Positions 38,801 to 64,000 of a DNA stretch of 64,000 bases are shown piece after piece. Position 1 is the stretch's first letter; each line of letters starts with the position of its first letter. A program made the translations under genes and the position numbers. A model generated the notes under the pieces. That model had not been told where the DNA came from. It ran no database searches and saw only the letters and a program-made list of their open reading frames with translations. Origin of the DNA: Solenopsis invicta (taxonomy: Eukaryota; Arthropoda; Insecta; Hymenoptera; Formicidae); the NCBI RefSeq assembly GCF_016802725.1, contig NC_052664.1, forward strand, positions 31,079,275-31,143,274, written 5' to 3'.

Positions 38801-39268
38801 AGTGGATGAGCCATATATTATAAATACATATTTAAAGGAAAAAAAATATATATATACACACACACACACACGTAACAAATCTTGCATACATTTAGTAAAC
38901 TATCTACTTGTCAAATGTACCTTACACATTAAAGATGTTAGATTATATGTGAACTGGCTAATCACGAAAATTGTCTTGAGAAAAATTTGATAAATTTCAT
39001 CTTGATAATGAAGCAAATATAAAAACGTAAATAAAATAAAAAAGAAATATTTTTTATCAAACATTCAAGTATTTTATTAGATAGGATTAACTGATACTGG
39101 CTCTTTTCTTCTCTTTCTTACAAAGTTGATGTTACTACTTCACCAAATATTTTAGTATAAGCCATATAATTAACAGATATAATGAGTTTTTATTTTATTA
39201 TATTTTTTTCTATTTTATAAAGGAAACTTATCATGCCCTGCTTTTTTTGTTGCAGAAACGAAGTCAAG

Positions 39269-62173
<22,905 letters not shown>

Positions 62174-64000
62174 TGTTACTGTAGCCTGTTTATACAAAAT
62201 CTACAGAAACTTGGTAAAAGCCGTATGTTTGGCGTTGAGCAATCTTGTAGAAATCTTTAACTATGACGCCAATCGATAAACAAAAACAACGCAGACAGTG
62301 AAATCAGATAAATAATAACAATGACGACATAGGCCGTGTGCTAGTTATCATAAAATGGATAGTACAGTTGGGACATTCCAACAGAAAATCCATTTAGTCG
62401 TCAGAAGATTCAAACAGCTTATTAAAACCGAGATGACCTGTGTTGTCTCTAAAACGGACACTTTAAGTGCGACTGTAATTAGATAAATACTTATATGATA
62501 CTTTAAAAATGCTACACTGATTATTGTGTTACATTTTTCCGGTTTTCATAAGTTTGTACTTTATGTAAATTTGGAAACAATATATTATGCAAATAAGAGA
62601 GGTTTGCATGTGATAACCGAATGCGTGCGAATAGATGAATGTCGGCTTTGAAGAAGCGTAAAAATCGTGTACATTTAGTTAAGTTTTGTATTTTTCCACA
62701 TTGAGTCATTAATCGTTGGTAGGATTACGTAGGAAAGTGTTTCTGCCAATAATACATGTAATTATATTATCATTATATAATAACGCCATTGCAAATTTCT
62801 TTCTCGATTCATATACGCTATTTGTAATCACAAAAATAGCTAGGCGTATATGTGAATAATGATAGAAAAATGTAAGATAATATGAACATCCAAGAACTTG
62901 GTGAATTTAATAACGATCATCATGGCTGTCCATTTGTGACTTCATTTGATCAATTACTGATCTATCAGAATATTAACAGCGTATACTATTGTGATTGTTC
63001 AAGAGTTATTACGAGCCAGCTGGTCGAGTCAAAGCTATTCATTAACTCACTTTAGAACAATGTTGTCAATTATTACGAATAATGATAAGATGATTCTAGA
63101 ATTGAAGTAGTTTCGATCCTACCAACCATTAGATCAGACTATGTACCTAATTCTTGGTATACTTTAGGCTCGTTAGACGGGAAAGAAAATCGCGATGCGT
63201 CATATGAATAACGTTTATTAGGAAAGAATTATATTTATTCGATTACTAGGATATGGAATTTCGCGATATTGAAAAATTATTAAAATATAAAAAAAAACTT
63301 TTTTCTTTGAAGAAAATGCGTGTAATCTTAAAATCTTTTCGAATTCGATGTATCCTGAGCGAGCAGACGAAAGTTTATATATTAAAACATTTTGGACATA
63401 ATTCCATTTAATAACCGAGTCGCCCGAACAAGATACACGTCAATCAAATAAATCCTAAAAAATAAAAAATTTAATTGGCCAAAAAGTACAAAAACAAGTT
63501 CAAGCAATTTTTCATTAATTGTGATTATTAGTAATATTATTAATTTTTTAAAATTACATAGCATTAATCACAATGGCATTAATAATATGCCAAATATGAT
63601 TTAAAAATAGTGCTATTATTAAATTATTCGTTTAATTGCAATTTTATTTTTTTAAGGACCTTGTGTAGTCTTTATTTGTTATATTCCGATACACGGCGAT
63701 GAGCAATCGTTAGGGTGACGCAGTTTATTCAATGATTGATCCAAAATAATCATTACCATTTAAGTAAAATCATGATTTTTATAAAATTAGAAAGGATTAT
63801 GATGGTTGATTTAACTGAAATTAATCAGATAAAGATTAATAGAGCAAAAAAATCTTGATAAATTAAAAATTTTTTCTTCGTTAATCGTCATAATTCCTTA
63901 AGCTCTCTACTAAAGATCAAGAAACCTTTAATATTTGAAATATTAAAATAACATAGATAAAAAATGAAGAAAAAAAGAATACTATCAATAGGGAAGTCAC
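62174..64000 (+). other. 3' UTR and downstream sequence of fs(1)h
   Basis: From the TAA stop the sequence is non-coding to the window end. The first 1.2 kb is moderately AT-rich and of complex composition, as in a 3' UTR. A candidate AATAAA lies at about 63,446. No other gene is seen on either strand; the longest open frames are about 60 codons. Confidence 0.5.

Overview
The window is eukaryotic nuclear DNA from an insect, most likely a hymenopteran. It is A+T-rich with CpG-rich islands, has short introns with GT-AG borders, carries TTAGG-like short runs, and the split reading frames encode clearly insect-type proteins. Bacterial features such as operons, Shine-Dalgarno sites or CRISPR arrays are absent. 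Gene models were built by joining open frames across splice sites in a consistent phase; no alignment was run.

Layout. (1) 1-13,559 is non-coding DNA, probably intron or intergenic, with CpG-rich patches in AT-rich DNA and several MITE-like inverted-repeat elements. (2) A CpG island at about 12.6-14.2 kb holds a minus-strand first coding exon (13,653-13,560). It encodes a signal peptide and ends in a GTGAGT donor; the rest of that gene lies to the left and was not found. (3) 18,165-27,537, plus strand: an 11-exon coiled-coil protein of 548 aa resembling ODAD3/CCDC151, an outer dynein arm docking factor. It has one GC-AG intron and a 4-kb intron with a tandem duplication. (4) 27,841-30,048: a 2.2-kb non-autonomous transposon-like element with long terminal inverted repeats and a large internal palindrome. 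(5) 30,543-31,727, plus: EMG1/NEP1, the 18S rRNA pseudouridine N1-methyltransferase, complete in 4 exons (235 aa). (6) About 34.0-37.5 kb is a CpG-rich promoter and 5' UTR region. (7) 39,269-62,173, plus: the BET double-bromodomain gene fs(1)h (BRD4 orthologue), complete in 21 coding exons (1510 aa). It has BD1, BD2, an ET domain, a serine-rich acidic segment, long Pro/Gln/Asn-rich regions and the BRD4-type C-terminal P-TEFb motif. (8) 62,174-64,000 is 3' UTR and downstream DNA.

The three assigned genes have unrelated jobs: cilium/sperm axoneme assembly, ribosome biogenesis and chromatin reading. They are neighbours, not a functional cluster. The most useful leads are inside fs(1)h: a phase-0 candidate 42-nt cassette exon, a donor whose read-through gives an immediate stop matching a short isoform, alternative acceptors, and a 19-residue tandem duplication. 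The unidentified minus-strand secreted or membrane protein gene is the other main lead. I did not find a convincing entirely new biological system.
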